Notes: generated by a model from the letters alone, not told the origin. 64,000 nt of DNA from Gaetbulibacter saemankumensis DSM 17032 (GCF_000425645.1 NZ_KE384430.1:793492-857491); one strand, 5' to 3'; positions 53,739 to 63,647 are shown, numbered from the stretch's first letter. Made by a program: numbers and translations.

Positions 53739-54863
53739 GTGAAAATAGTTTTAGCACCAGATAAGTTTAAAAACTCCTTAACGGGATTAGAGTTTTGCCA
53801 AACTGTCGAGCAAGGTATTAAAGAGGTAATTTCAAATGCTGAAATTATTAAGTTACCTATGGCGGATGGTGGTGATGGTACTATTGATGTGGTAAAGTTT
53901 TATTTAGATGGTACGGTGAAACAAATTGAGGTGAAAAATCCTTTTTTTGAGCCTATTAAGGCGTCTTATTTATATGCGGAAGATTCTAAAACGGCCTATA
54001 TTGAAATGGCTGAAGCCAGTGGATTGAAACTGTTGAAACCTGAAATGTACGATTGTAAAAATGCATCCACCTACGGAACCGGTGAAATGATTCTGGATGC
54101 TATTAATTCAGGTGCGCGAACCATTATTCTTGGAATTGGGGGTAGTGCTACTAACGATTGTGGGATGGGTATGGCTACAGCTTTGGGTTACCGGTTTTTA
54201 AATGTTAATCAGGAGGTTCTTAATCCTGTGGGAGCCAATCTTTCAAAAGTTAAAACCATCGATGTAACTAAAGTCCATCCACAACTTTTCGACGTTAGCT
54301 TTAAAATTGCTTGCGATGTTAATAATCCGCTTTATGGAGAGCATGGTGCGGCATACGTTTATGCGGCACAAAAGGGGGCTTCAAATGCAGAAATTGAATT
54401 TCTGGACAAGGGGTTACGAGATTTTTCCAAAATACTAAATGCGGTTTTCGATGTTAAGGTATTGTCTGTTAAAGGTGGTGGAGCGGCCGGGGGCATGGGG
54501 ATTGCTTCAGTATTGTTTTTAAAAGGTGATTTAAAACCAGGAATTGAATTGGTAAAGGAACTTGCAGATTTCAATACTAAAATTGAAAATGCCGATTGGC
54601 TTGTTACTGGTGAAGGGCAACTGGATAAGCAAACTTTATCGGGTAAAACGATTCAGGGCGTGATTTCTTCGGCTGCAGATAAAAATATTCCGGTAGCTGC
54701 CTTGTGCGGAACAATTTATTTAGAGGAAAGTGCTATAAAAGCTCTGGGTATTAGTTATTGGGATGCCGTAATTCATCACGCTGATAATTTAGATGATGCC
54801 ATGCGCAATACGATTAGTTATGTAAAGCAAATGTCGAAAGATTTTGCCGAAAGTCTGGTTTAG
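53739..54863 (+). CDS. Glycerate kinase, type I
   Basis: This 374-residue kinase starts at a GTG and opens with MKIVLAPDKFKNSLTG, the type-I glycerate kinase signature, followed by LPMADGGDGT and ILGIGGSATNDCGMGMATALG. It phosphorylates glycerate to 2- or 3-phosphoglycerate. It is on the plus strand inside an otherwise minus-strand envelope cluster (ftsX, DUF3098, uppP, truB) and its end overlaps the DUF3098 gene by four bases, so it looks like an insertion. Base composition is unremarkable. Confidence 0.94.
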   Translation: MKIVLAPDKFKNSLTGLEFCQTVEQGIKEVISNAEIIKLPMADGGDGTIDVVKFYLDGTVKQIEVKNPFFEPIKASYLYAEDSKTAYIEMAEASGLKLLKPEMYDCKNASTYGTGEMILDAINSGARTIILGIGGSATNDCGMGMATALGYRFLNVNQEVLNPVGANLSKVKTIDVTKVHPQLFDVSFKIACDVNNPLYGEHGAAYVYAAQKGASNAEIEFLDKGLRDFSKILNAVFDVKVLSVKGGGAAGGMGIASVLFLKGDLKPGIELVKELADFNTKIENADWLVTGEGQLDKQTLSGKTIQGVISSAADKNIPVAALCGTIYLEESAIKALGISYWDAVIHHADNLDDAMRNTISYVKQMSKDFAESLV

Positions 54864-55120
54864 TTTTCCTTCTTGTCAGGATTTAGTAAAATAGCGTACA
54901 TTTCAAACCCAAAGCCTAGTAGTACTAGCATTGGTGCTAAACGAATTCGTCTAAAACTAAAAATATCCGGATTGAAAACATTCGGGTCATCGCTACCGCC
55001 ACCCGCCATAAGGGCAAACCCAAGGGCAATAAACACAATGCCGATAAACATGAATTTGTAGTTCTTCCTTTCAAATACAAAAGTTGGTTTCATGGCGTCT
55101 TTTTGTTTTTTCTCTCCCAT
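54860..55120 (-). CDS. DUF3098 membrane protein
   Basis: This 86-residue protein has two transmembrane helices (NYKFMFIGIVFIALGFALMAG and APMLVLLGFGFEMYAILL) with a short extracytoplasmic loop (DDPNVFNPDIFSFRRIRLAP), the layout of the Bacteroidota DUF3098 family. It is typically near ftsX. The start is the ATG at 55120; an upstream TTG would add four residues. It probably works in the envelope, function unknown. Confidence 0.88.
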   Translation of the reverse strand: MGEKKQKDAMKPTFVFERKNYKFMFIGIVFIALGFALMAGGGSDDPNVFNPDIFSFRRIRLAPMLVLLGFGFEMYAILLNPDKKEN

Positions 55121-55206
55121 AATGTTTATCAATGATTACTTTATTGCAAAGTAATAGATTTATTTAATAATTTGATGTTAACAGTCTTGTAATTTAAACA
55201 GGGTTA

Positions 55207-56089
55207 TTAATAATACAATTCGTCTGTTTTTAAATTTAAAAAACGCTGTGTGGCAATATGTGTGCTAATCCAAGTAATTAAAATGCCCAAACCAAAGACA
55301 AACGTAAACAAGGCAATGACCAGGACAGGGGTGTTTAATAAGCCCAATTCTGGAAAGGTTTTATTCACATAATACAGCACAATACCCATACCTATTAATG
55401 CTAAAATAGCTCCAATAATACCAAGACGTACGCTTTTCCAAACGAATGGACGACGAATAAATTGCTTGGTGGCTCCAACCATTTGCATGGTTTTAATGGT
55501 GAATCGTTTTGAGTATACTGATAATCTGATAGAACTATTAATAAGTAATACGGCTATTAAGGTGAAAATACCGCTTATCATTAAAACCCAGAAACTGATT
55601 TTTTTTACATTATCATTCATAAGTTTTACCAAATCATTATCATAGGTAACTTCATCGACAAAGTTTTTGGTTAAAGCTTCATTCGATATTTTTTCCAAAT
55701 GTTCCGAGGTTACAAAATCGGCTTTTAACTGTACGTACATCAATAGAATTTTGAAGCGGGTTATAACCTACGAAATCCATGAAATCTTCACCATTTTCCG
55801 CTTTCATAAATTCAGCAGCCTGTTCTTTAGAAACATATTCAATAGTTTTCACATAGTCAGCCATTGCTAAACTTTTTTCAAGCTGATTGATTTCAACCTC
55901 TTTAGCGGTGTCTTTTAAGTAAATGGTAACGACTACCTGTTCTTTAAAATGATCGGATACTTTTTTAGCATTTAGAACAAGCATCCCTAATAAGCCAAGT
56001 AGAAATAACACCAAAGCGATACTAAGTACCACAGAGAAATAAGAAGATATAAGTCGGCGTTTCTGGTGCTTTTCAAATGATGAACTCAT
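55207..56089 (-). pseudogene. ftsX: Cell division permease FtsX, frameshifted
   Basis: Two overlapping frames together encode a complete FtsX of about 292 residues. The first (start 56089) carries the N-terminal helix (VVLSIALVLFLLGLLGMLVLNA) and the extracytoplasmic domain to about SIDV. The second carries LKADFVTSEHL and the last three helices. The junction is at a GTACGTAC repeat (55731-55738). Removing one GTAC unit restores IDVQLKADF. FtsX pairs with FtsE to control peptidoglycan hydrolases in division. True frameshift, phase-type slippage or sequencing error are all possible. Confidence 0.85.
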
Positions 56090-56213
56090 AAAATAACAGG
56101 ATTTAAGATGTAAAAATAATAAAGTATCTCTAAAGAAACTTCAAAACATAGAGGTCTTTTAAAAGCAATTGCTTCTATCTTGAATTTTAGTATCTATTAA
56201 GTTTTATTTGTAA

Positions 56214-57161
56214 TTAACGTTTAGGGTTATAAGATGGTTTTGTAACTTTTATGTTTTCAGGTTTACTAACAAGATAAACGCCGCCAGCTACCAGAAAACA
56301 ACTTAATATTTTAATTAAGTTAATATCTTGCGCATATTGGGTTTGCATAAATCCATAAGCCAAAATACTTACCAATATAAAACTAACTACTGGTTGTAAA
56401 TATATGTAGCTACTGGTTACTGAAGGGGATACGAATCGAAGGGCATAAATATTAAATAAATAAGCAAAGAAGGTGGTAAATATAACAACATAGCCAATGG
56501 TTAAATATGTATGCGTGTCGAAGGAGCTAAAATTTGTATTTAAAAAACTAGGCAATCCTATTGGGAGTAAAAAAATAAAACCAAATAAAAATACCCAGCT
56601 AATTACCGTTATGGGGTGGTATTTACTCATTAAAGTTTTAACAAGTACTAAGTATAATCCGTAACTACAGGCGTTAATTAATACCAGGACATTACCTAGA
56701 AGTGAACTTGTTCCTGCCGCTTTGTTGCCGTAAACAATTAAAAAAATAGCGCCAACTGCTGCTAAGCTAATTCCTATTATTTTGTTTTTTGTAATATGTT
56801 CTTTTAAAATAATATAGCTAAAAATTAAAACAATTACGGGGGTTGCTGTAGTAATGATGGAAGCATCTATTGGCGATGTTAAATTGATGCCGTGAAAAAA
56901 CAAAGTCTGATTTAAGCAGCCACCGAACAGTCCGCATAAGGCAAGTTTTAAAAGGTCCTTTTTTTCAATTCGTTCCTTAACAAGGAAGAATTTAATACCC
57001 CAAAAAAGGGTGACACAAATCATTAATCGAATAAACACGAAAGGAGTGGGTGCAATTTTGTCCGGCATAATACCTTTCGATATCAGGTAATTGGCTCCGT
57101 AAATAATATTGGCACCTAATAATGCTAAATGTGCTTTGGTAGTACTTTTAATCAAGGTCAT
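56214..57161 (-). CDS. EamA/DMT-family transporter
   Basis: This 315-residue protein has ten predicted membrane helices in two repeated EamA halves (AHLALLGANIIYGANYLISKG in the first, SLLGNVLVLINACSYGLYLVLVK in the second). Such transporters export or import metabolites such as amino acids. The substrate is unknown. It stands alone between ftsX and leuS. Confidence 0.9.
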   Translation of the reverse strand: MTLIKSTTKAHLALLGANIIYGANYLISKGIMPDKIAPTPFVFIRLMICVTLFWGIKFFLVKERIEKKDLLKLALCGLFGGCLNQTLFFHGINLTSPIDASIITTATPVIVLIFSYIILKEHITKNKIIGISLAAVGAIFLIVYGNKAAGTSSLLGNVLVLINACSYGLYLVLVKTLMSKYHPITVISWVFLFGFIFLLPIGLPSFLNTNFSSFDTHTYLTIGYVVIFTTFFAYLFNIYALRFVSPSVTSSYIYLQPVVSFILVSILAYGFMQTQYAQDINLIKILSCFLVAGGVYLVSKPENIKVTKPSYNPKR

Positions 57162-57285
57162 GTATTTAAGCTGCGAAATTACAAATAGTCATTAAAAAAG
57201 AATGCTTATTGGATTGTTATAATCTTGCCTTATGATTCAATTTTATTAATTACCTGTAAAGGCTTTCAGTTTTATGAATAAACCG

Positions 57286-57293
57286 TAAATTTG
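57286..57293 (+). promoter_or_regulatory. Putative -7 element of leuS
   Basis: TAAATTTG matches TAnnTTTG, placing a start of transcription about 90 bases before the leuS ATG and leaving a leader with a possible short ORF and hairpin. No -33 box is clear. Confidence 0.4.
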
Positions 57294-57389
57294 CGCTTTC
57301 AAAAATGAAGAATAACAACGGGTTAAAACATTCATTATCGGAAGGTTTGGATGTAATAGCATGCTGTTACTAAAGAATATAACAATCAG

Positions 57390-60300
57390 ATGAGATACGA
57401 TTTCAATCAAATCGAGAAAAAGTGGCAAGAATATTGGGCCACAAACCAAACATTTAAGGCTGAAAACAATAGCGATAAACCCAAATATTATGTGTTAGAT
57501 ATGTTTCCTTATCCAAGTGGGGCGGGATTACACGTTGGGCATCCTCTGGGATATATCGCCTCTGATATTTATGCAAGGTACAAGCGCCATCAAGGGTTTA
57601 ATGTGTTGCATCCGCAGGGGTACGATAGCTTTGGTTTACCGGCTGAGCAATATGCGATTCAAACCGGGCAGCATCCGGCTATTACAACCGAAACAAATAT
57701 TGCTACCTACAGACGTCAGCTAGATCAAATTGGGTTTTCATTTGATTGGTCAAGAGAAGTAAGAACATCAGATCCCAGCTATTATAAATGGACCCAGTGG
57801 ATTTTTATTCAACTGTTTAATTCCTGGTATAATAACGATGCCGATAAAGCGGAAGACATTTCAGAATTAATCAAAATTTTTGAAGCTGAAGGAAATGCTA
57901 AAGTAAATGCGGTTTGTGATGATGCCGTTAAAGCGTTTACAGCTGACGAATGGAATGCTTTATCTACAAAAGAACAGCAAGACATATTATTACAATACCG
58001 ATTAACTTATTTAGCTGAAACCGAGGTAAACTGGTGTCCGGCTTTAGGAACGGTATTGGCGAACGACGAGATTGTAAATGGCGTGTCTGAGCGTGGCGGA
58101 CATCCGGTAGTTAGAAAGAAAATGACCCAATGGAGCATGCGTATTTCTGCTTATGCCGAGCGTTTACTTCAAGGTTTAGATACTATTGACTGGACAGATT
58201 CATTAAAAGAAAGTCAGCGCAACTGGATTGGGAAGTCCGTTGGAGCTGCAGTAACCTTCAATGTGAAAAATCATGATGAGGTTATTGAAGTGTTTACTAC
58301 ACGTCCTGATACTATTTTCGGAGTGAGTTTTATGACCTTGGCACCTGAGCATGAGTTAGTGTCTAAAATCACGACTTCAGAGCAAAAATCGGAAGTTGAA
58401 GCTTATATTGAAGCAACGGCGAAACGTAGTGAGCGTGAGCGTATGGCCGATGTAAAAACCATTACAGGAGCTTTTACCGGAGCCTATGCCGAGCATCCTT
58501 TTACCAAAGAACCTATTCCGGTTTGGATTGGTGATTATGTGTTAGCGGGTTACGGAACCGGAGCTGTGATGTCTGTGCCTTGTGGAGACCAGCGTGATTA
58601 CGATTTTGCGAAGCATTTCAATATTGCGATTCCAAATATTTTCGAAGGCGTAGATATTTCGGAAGAAGCCTTTGCTGATAAAGACAAAACCATTATCGCG
58701 AACAGTGATTTCCTAAATGGTTTAAATTATAAGGAAGCAACCAAAAAGGTAATTGCTGAGTTAGAAAAATTAGGTTGTGGTGAAGGGAAAACCAACTACC
58801 GTTTACGTGATGCTGTATTTAGTCGTCAACGTTATTGGGGCGAGCCTTTCCCAGTGTATTATGTCGATGGTATGCCACAAATGATTGATGCGGCACATTT
58901 ACCAATACACTTACCAGAAGTTGAAAAATATTTACCAACCGAAACCGGTGAGCCACCTTTAGGTAATGCGACCGTTTGGGCTTGGGATACTACTAAAAAT
59001 GAAGTGGTTTCTAACGATTTAATAAATCATGAAACCGTATTCCCATTAGAATTGAATACCATGCCAGGATGGGCTGGAAGCTCCTGGTATTTTAACCGTT
59101 ATATGGATGCCTCCAACGATACCGCTTTTGCAAGTCAGGAAGCATTGAATTACTGGAAAGATGTCGATTTATATATAGGTGGAAGCGAACATGCTACGGG
59201 GCACCTATTATATTCACGTTTCTGGCAAAAGTTCTTATTCGATAAAGGGGTTGTGCCTGTTGATGAGTTTGCCAAAAAACTGATTAACCAGGGAATGATT
59301 TTGGGTGAGAGTGCGTTTTTACACGTTATTGAAGGAAGATTATTTAATGAATCTGAAAATAAGCAAGCACCCGGAACACAAATCATAATAAGTAAGGCTG
59401 TATATGACGATTTAAATGAGAAAGAAGGTCAATTATCAGATTTACCTTCTGTGCTTGCTGAAGCATTAGAGGATAAGATTAATCTTCATATATCATGGAA
59501 TAGTTCTGATTCTATTTTTAGTCAAGGGTATAAAACATTTAAAACAACTAATATTGATGTAAGTTTTGTGAATCTTAAAAATGAATTAGACTTAACGAAC
59601 TTAAAAGAAGATAAACGTTATGATCTTCTTCAGAATGCACATTATTATGATGGAGAAAAAGTAATAGATAACTCTGAAATAACCTCAGATACAATAATAA
59701 CAGTCTCTCGCGAAGTCGAAAAAATGTCGAAATCGAAATACAATGTGGTAAATCCAGATAGTATTTGTGAAGATTATGGCGCCGACTCCTTACGTTTATA
59801 TGAAATGTTCTTAGGACCTTTGGAGCAATACAAACCTTGGAATACAGCTGGTATTACCGGTGTGCATTCCTTCCTTAAAAAACTTTGGAAGCTGTATAAC
59901 GATGATAACGGATTAAGAGTAACTGATAGTGAACCAAGTGCAGATAGTTTAAAAACCCTTCATAAAACCATTAAAAAGGTACAGGAAGATATCGAGAATT
60001 TCTCGTTCAACACTTCGGTATCAACGTTCATGATTGCGGTTAACGAATTAACTTCTCAAAAATGTACTTCTAAAGACATTTTAGAACCGTTATTGGTTTT
60101 AATTTCACCCTATGCACCACATATCGCTGAAGAATTATGGAGTCAGCTGGGGCATAATGAGTCTATTGCAACAGCGGCGTTTCCTAAATTCGATGAGAGT
60201 CATTTAGTAGAGAGCAGCAAAAATTACCCAATCTCATTTAACGGTAAAATGCGCTTTACTTTAGAGTTGCCATTAGATATGAGTAAGGAAGATATTGAGA

Positions 60301-60401
60301 AAACCGTATTGGCTCATGAAAAAACCCAGGAGCAATTACAAGGAAGAACACCTAAGAAAGTAATTGTGGTGCCAGGAAAAATAGTTAACATTGTTGGCTA
60401 A
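57390..60401 (+). CDS. leuS: Leucyl-tRNA synthetase
   Basis: This 1003-residue class-I synthetase charges tRNA-Leu. The HIGH-type motif is HVGH within PYPSGAGLHVGHPLGY near residue 47. The editing (CP1) domain includes FTTRPDTIFGVSFM and GAVMSVPCGDQRDYDFA, and the KMSKS loop KMSKSKYNVVNPD is near 778. Residues of about 640-775, where the leucine-specific domain normally lies, look unlike other LeuRS sequences and are more AT-rich than the flanks. The C-terminal half keeps the anticodon-binding helices. It is followed by a palindromic terminator. Confidence 0.96.
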   Translation: MRYDFNQIEKKWQEYWATNQTFKAENNSDKPKYYVLDMFPYPSGAGLHVGHPLGYIASDIYARYKRHQGFNVLHPQGYDSFGLPAEQYAIQTGQHPAITTETNIATYRRQLDQIGFSFDWSREVRTSDPSYYKWTQWIFIQLFNSWYNNDADKAEDISELIKIFEAEGNAKVNAVCDDAVKAFTADEWNALSTKEQQDILLQYRLTYLAETEVNWCPALGTVLANDEIVNGVSERGGHPVVRKKMTQWSMRISAYAERLLQGLDTIDWTDSLKESQRNWIGKSVGAAVTFNVKNHDEVIEVFTTRPDTIFGVSFMTLAPEHELVSKITTSEQKSEVEAYIEATAKRSERERMADVKTITGAFTGAYAEHPFTKEPIPVWIGDYVLAGYGTGAVMSVPCGDQRDYDFAKHFNIAIPNIFEGVDISEEAFADKDKTIIANSDFLNGLNYKEATKKVIAELEKLGCGEGKTNYRLRDAVFSRQRYWGEPFPVYYVDGMPQMIDAAHLPIHLPEVEKYLPTETGEPPLGNATVWAWDTTKNEVVSNDLINHETVFPLELNTMPGWAGSSWYFNRYMDASNDTAFASQEALNYWKDVDLYIGGSEHATGHLLYSRFWQKFLFDKGVVPVDEFAKKLINQGMILGESAFLHVIEGRLFNESENKQAPGTQIIISKAVYDDLNEKEGQLSDLPSVLAEALEDKINLHISWNSSDSIFSQGYKTFKTTNIDVSFVNLKNELDLTNLKEDKRYDLLQNAHYYDGEKVIDNSEITSDTIITVSREVEKMSKSKYNVVNPDSICEDYGADSLRLYEMFLGPLEQYKPWNTAGITGVHSFLKKLWKLYNDDNGLRVTDSEPSADSLKTLHKTIKKVQEDIENFSFNTSVSTFMIAVNELTSQKCTSKDILEPLLVLISPYAPHIAEELWSQLGHNESIATAAFPKFDESHLVESSKNYPISFNGKMRFTLELPLDMSKEDIEKTVLAHEKTQEQLQGRTPKKVIVVPGKIVNIVG

Positions 60402-60441
60402 CGCATTGCTTATATAATATTTTCAAACAAGAATAATCTAA

Positions 60442-60482
60442 AAAGCTATTACCCATAATTATGGGTAATAGCTTTCTTGTTT
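60442..60482 (+). terminator. Terminator of leuS
   Basis: AAAGCTATTACCCATAA and TTATGGGTAATAGCTTT form a perfect 34-base palindrome followed by a T-rich tail. Confidence 0.88.
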
Positions 60483-60832
60483 TAAAGTCACCACTGTTTC
60501 TATGGTGCGACTTCAAATAATCAGGTTGTCAACCTGTGCAATTTACTATGTTTAGGTTTGATGTGAAGGGGTATGTTCCTTTATGTAATTATTGGTATTC
60601 TGTTTTTAGATTCTTGTAAGAAAAAAAGTTTTTCATTAAAGTATAATACGGCAGATTTGTAATTGAAGAATATTTAATAAAACCCTATTAAAAAGATAGT
60701 TTTTGTGGAATTGTTATTTAATTGTTAAAGTAGATAGGAATCTTTTAAATAAAATTGACATTTGCTACACGCAAACAATTTTTAAAAATTGATGCAAATT
60801 GTTAAATGCTAACTTTTTAAAATAAGATTAAA
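60483..60832 (+). other. Non-coding spacer between leuS and ald
   Basis: This stretch of about 350 bases holds no credible ORF. It contains a hairpin from AAGTC-ACCA with a two-base bulge at about 60486-60513, an inverted repeat CAGGTTG-T-CAACCTG at 60522-60536, and a perfect AT palindrome CAATTTTTAAAAATTG at 60776-60791 shortly before ald. The palindrome could be an operator; the first two may belong to a small RNA or to leuS 3' sequence. None has an established match. Confidence 0.45.
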
Positions 60833-61933
60833 ATGAAAATTGGTGTTCCTATAGAAATTAAAAACAATGAGAACAGAGTAGGGATGACACCTTCAGGTGT
60901 ATTCGAATTAACGAAAAGAAATCACGAGGTATACGTGCAGAAAAATGCAGGTTTTGGAAGTGGTTTTTTCGATAAAGATTACGTTGAAGCTGGAGCGACT
61001 ATTCTAGATACCATTGAAGAGGTTTATGATGTAGCTGAAATGATTGTTAAGGTTAAAGAACCGATAGAACAAGAATATAGCTTGATTAAAGAAAATCAGG
61101 TTGTATTTACCTATTTTCATTTTGCATCAAGTGAGGCTTTAACAAATGCTATGATCGATAGCAAATCTGTATGTATTGCTTACGAAACTGTTGAAGATGC
61201 AGATGGTACTTTACCATTATTAATTCCAATGTCTGAAGTAGCGGGTAGAATGTCTATTCAGCAAGGCGCTAAATACTTAGAGAAACCAATTAAAGGTAGA
61301 GGTGTATTACTAGGTGGTGTGCCAGGTGTACGTCCAGGAAAAGTATTAGTATTAGGTGGTGGTATTGTAGGTATTCAGGCAGCTAAAATGGCAGCAGGTT
61401 TAGGTGCAAACGTAACTATCTTAGATATTAACATGAAACAATTACGTTACATTGCAGATATCATGCCAGCTAATGTATATACAGAGTTCTCTAGTGAGTA
61501 TAACATCAGAAAACATATTACAGATGCCGATTTAATTATTGGTGGTGTATTAATTAAAGGAGCAAAGGCCCCTAAATTAATTACTGCAGATATGCTTAAG
61601 GAAATGCGTCCTGGAACAGTTATCGTTGATGTTGCCGTAGACCAAGGTGGTTGTTTCGAAACAACAAAAGCTACGACTCACGAAGATCCTACTTACATTA
61701 TTGATGATGTAGTACACTACTGTGTTGCTAACATGCCAGGAGCTGTGCCTTATACTTCAACTGTAGCTTTAACAAACGTAACGTTACCTTACGTAATTAA
61801 ATTAGCTAACGAAGGATGGGAGCAAGCTTGTGCTAACAATGCGTCATTAGCTAAAGGATTAAACGTTGTTAAGGGAGATATCGTTTATAAAGAAATCGCC
61901 GAAGCATTCGATTTAGAATACGTAGCGTCTTAA
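60833..61933 (+). CDS. ald: Alanine dehydrogenase
   Basis: This 366-residue enzyme converts alanine to pyruvate and ammonia with NAD, reversibly. The N-terminal substrate motif is [17 protein letters not shown] followed by VGMTPSGV, with [11 protein letters not shown] and the NAD-binding [25 protein letters not shown]. The catalytic His lies in [10 protein letters not shown]. It is monocistronic, with a strong terminator, and the upstream spacer carries a palindrome that may be a regulator site, such as for an Lrp-like factor (inferred). Confidence 0.97.
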   Translation: MKIGVPIEIKNNENRVGMTPSGVFELTKRNHEVYVQKNAGFGSGFFDKDYVEAGATILDTIEEVYDVAEMIVKVKEPIEQEYSLIKENQVVFTYFHFASSEALTNAMIDSKSVCIAYETVEDADGTLPLLIPMSEVAGRMSIQQGAKYLEKPIKGRGVLLGGVPGVRPGKVLVLGGGIVGIQAAKMAAGLGANVTILDINMKQLRYIADIMPANVYTEFSSEYNIRKHITDADLIIGGVLIKGAKAPKLITADMLKEMRPGTVIVDVAVDQGGCFETTKATTHEDPTYIIDDVVHYCVANMPGAVPYTSTVALTNVTLPYVIKLANEGWEQACANNASLAKGLNVVKGDIVYKEIAEAFDLEYVAS

Positions 61934-61956
61934 TAAAAGACTATAATTAATATATT

Positions 61957-61995
61957 AAAAGCGGGATGTTTATAAAAAAGCATCCCGCTTTTTTA
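61957..61995 (+). terminator. Terminator of ald
   Basis: AAAAGCGGGATG and CATCCCGCTTTT form a GC-rich stem of about 11 pairs with a loop of 12 bases and a T run. Confidence 0.93.
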
Positions 61996-62056
61996 TGTTC
62001 TTATTTTTAACAATTATTTGGCTACTGACAGAATATCATCTCTTTAATCTTGGCGT

Positions 62057-62064
62057 TATTTTTG
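62057..62064 (+). promoter_or_regulatory. Putative -7 element of the zinc metallopeptidase gene
   Basis: TATTTTTG matches TAnnTTTG, 33 bases before the ATG at 62098. No clear -33 box. Confidence 0.4.
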
Positions 62065-62097
62065 TTATATTTAGTATGAAAATTTAAAAAGAAAACA

Positions 62098-62796
62098 ATG
62101 TTTGGATATTATATATTAATAGGAGGTATTGCGCTGGTTAGCTGGTTGGTAAGCAATACTTTAAAACGGAAATTCGATAAATACTCAAAAGTCCATTTAC
62201 GTAATGGTATGACTGGTGCACAGATTGCAGAGAAGATGTTAGCAGATCATGGTATATATGATGTTGAGGTTATTTCTACCCCAGGTCGTTTAACCGATCA
62301 TTACAACCCAAAGAATAAAACGGTTAATTTAAGTGAGGCGGTTTATCATGAGCGTAATGCGGCCGCAGCGGCAGTAGCTGCTCATGAATGTGGTCATGCC
62401 GTGCAACACGCTCAGGCATATGAATGGCTTAAGATGCGTTCGGCTTTAGTGCCCGTAGTAAGTGTTACCTCGGGAATGTCGCAATGGTTGGTTATTGGAG
62501 GCTTGATTCTCGGTGCAGCTGAAAGTGCCGGTATGGGATTTTACATAGCGGTCATAGGTTTGGTATTTATGGCTGCGGCAACCTTGTTTAGTTTTATTAC
62601 CCTGCCTGTAGAATATGACGCTAGTAACCGTGCTTTAGCATGGCTTAAAAATAAAAACATGGTGTCTCGAGAGGAGTATGCCGGTTCGGAAGATGCGCTT
62701 AAATGGGCAGCAAGAACTTATCTGGTAGCTGCAATTGGGGCGTTAGCAAACTTACTGTATTGGGGATTACGTGTTTTAGGTGGGTCAAGAGATTAA
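62098..62796 (+). CDS. YugP-family membrane zinc metallopeptidase
   Basis: This 232-residue protein has an N-terminal anchor helix, a zinc-protease motif HECGHAVQHAQ near residue 97, and two further membrane segments after it, the layout of the YugP/Zn_peptidase_2 family. The substrate is unknown. The start and length are typical. It is followed by a long hairpin terminator. Confidence 0.92.
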   Translation: MFGYYILIGGIALVSWLVSNTLKRKFDKYSKVHLRNGMTGAQIAEKMLADHGIYDVEVISTPGRLTDHYNPKNKTVNLSEAVYHERNAAAAAVAAHECGHAVQHAQAYEWLKMRSALVPVVSVTSGMSQWLVIGGLILGAAESAGMGFYIAVIGLVFMAAATLFSFITLPVEYDASNRALAWLKNKNMVSREEYAGSEDALKWAARTYLVAAIGALANLLYWGLRVLGGSRD

Positions 62797-62816
62797 TCTG
62801 CATAATATTTAGTACT

Positions 62817-62860
62817 GAAACCGAATTTTTACTTTTATGTAAGAATTCGGTTTCTTTTTA
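62817..62860 (+). terminator. Terminator after the YugP-type gene
   Basis: GAAACCGAATT and AATTCGGTTTC form an 11-pair perfect stem with a loop of about 18 bases and a T run. Confidence 0.88.
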
Positions 62861-62893
62861 TATATTTAGAGTCTAATCAAAAAACTAAATTTT

Positions 62894-63598
62894 ATGGAGA
62901 ATACGGTTGAAAATAAATTAATGGTAGCTCAATTATCTGAAGTAGATAAAGTGGCTTTTTATAAAAAAACATATAGCCATGTGGCGGGGGGTGTTTTGGT
63001 GTTTGTATTACTTGAATATCTATTATTGCAGAGTGAAACCATTGTGGAATTTATGTTGTCGATGACTGAAGGTTATCGCTGGTTAATCATGCTTGGTGGT
63101 TTTATGTTAGTAACAAACTATGCCGAAAATATGACTTTAAGAACTTCGGATAAGAATATGCAGTATCTGGCTTATGGACTTTATATTTTAGCAGAAGCTC
63201 TCATCTTTGTGCCTATAATATATATCGCGGCTTTTTATATGGATTCAGGGCCTGAAATTTTAAATCAGGCGGCAATTGTTACCTTGTGTTTGTTTACAGG
63301 TTTATCGGCTATTGTATTTGTAACCAAAAAAGATTTTTCATTTTTAAAGGCAGGCCTAACTATTGGATTTTTTATTGCAATAGGGTTAATATTAGCAGGT
63401 ACTTTGTTTGGATTTAATCTTGGACTTTGGTTTTCCGTTGGAATGTGTGTTTTAGCAGCAGGATCGATTTTATATCAAACATCTAACTTGGTTAATAAAT
63501 ACACTTCTGATGATTATATACCTGCGGCATTGGGATTATTTGCCTCCTTAATGCTTTTATTTTGGTATGTGCTTAGAATATTCATGTCTCGTGACTAA
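62894..63598 (+). CDS. Bax inhibitor-1 (YccA/BI-1) family membrane protein
   Basis: This 234-residue protein has seven predicted helices and the BI-1 opening YKKTYSHVAGGVLVFVLLEY, with the later GLSAIVFVTKKDFSFLK. BI-1 proteins act as pH-sensitive calcium leak channels or modulators of membrane proteases in bacteria. The role here is unknown. It ends just before a terminator. Confidence 0.9.
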   Translation: MENTVENKLMVAQLSEVDKVAFYKKTYSHVAGGVLVFVLLEYLLLQSETIVEFMLSMTEGYRWLIMLGGFMLVTNYAENMTLRTSDKNMQYLAYGLYILAEALIFVPIIYIAAFYMDSGPEILNQAAIVTLCLFTGLSAIVFVTKKDFSFLKAGLTIGFFIAIGLILAGTLFGFNLGLWFSVGMCVLAAGSILYQTSNLVNKYTSDDYIPAALGLFASLMLLFWYVLRIFMSRD

Positions 63599-63616
63599 AA
63601 CAATAAATAATGTGTT

Positions 63617-63647
63617 AAAAGCCTTGAGTTATCTCAGGGCTTTTTTG
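63617..63647 (+). terminator. Terminator after the BI-1 gene
   Basis: AAAAGCCTTGAG and CTCAGGGCTTTT form an eight-pair core stem (one wobble) extended by A-T pairs, followed by T residues. Confidence 0.9.

Noticed and set aside
53739-54863. Glycerate kinase as a mobile cargo gene
   Set aside because: It interrupts an envelope cluster on the other strand, but no repeats, integrase or unusual composition flank it.
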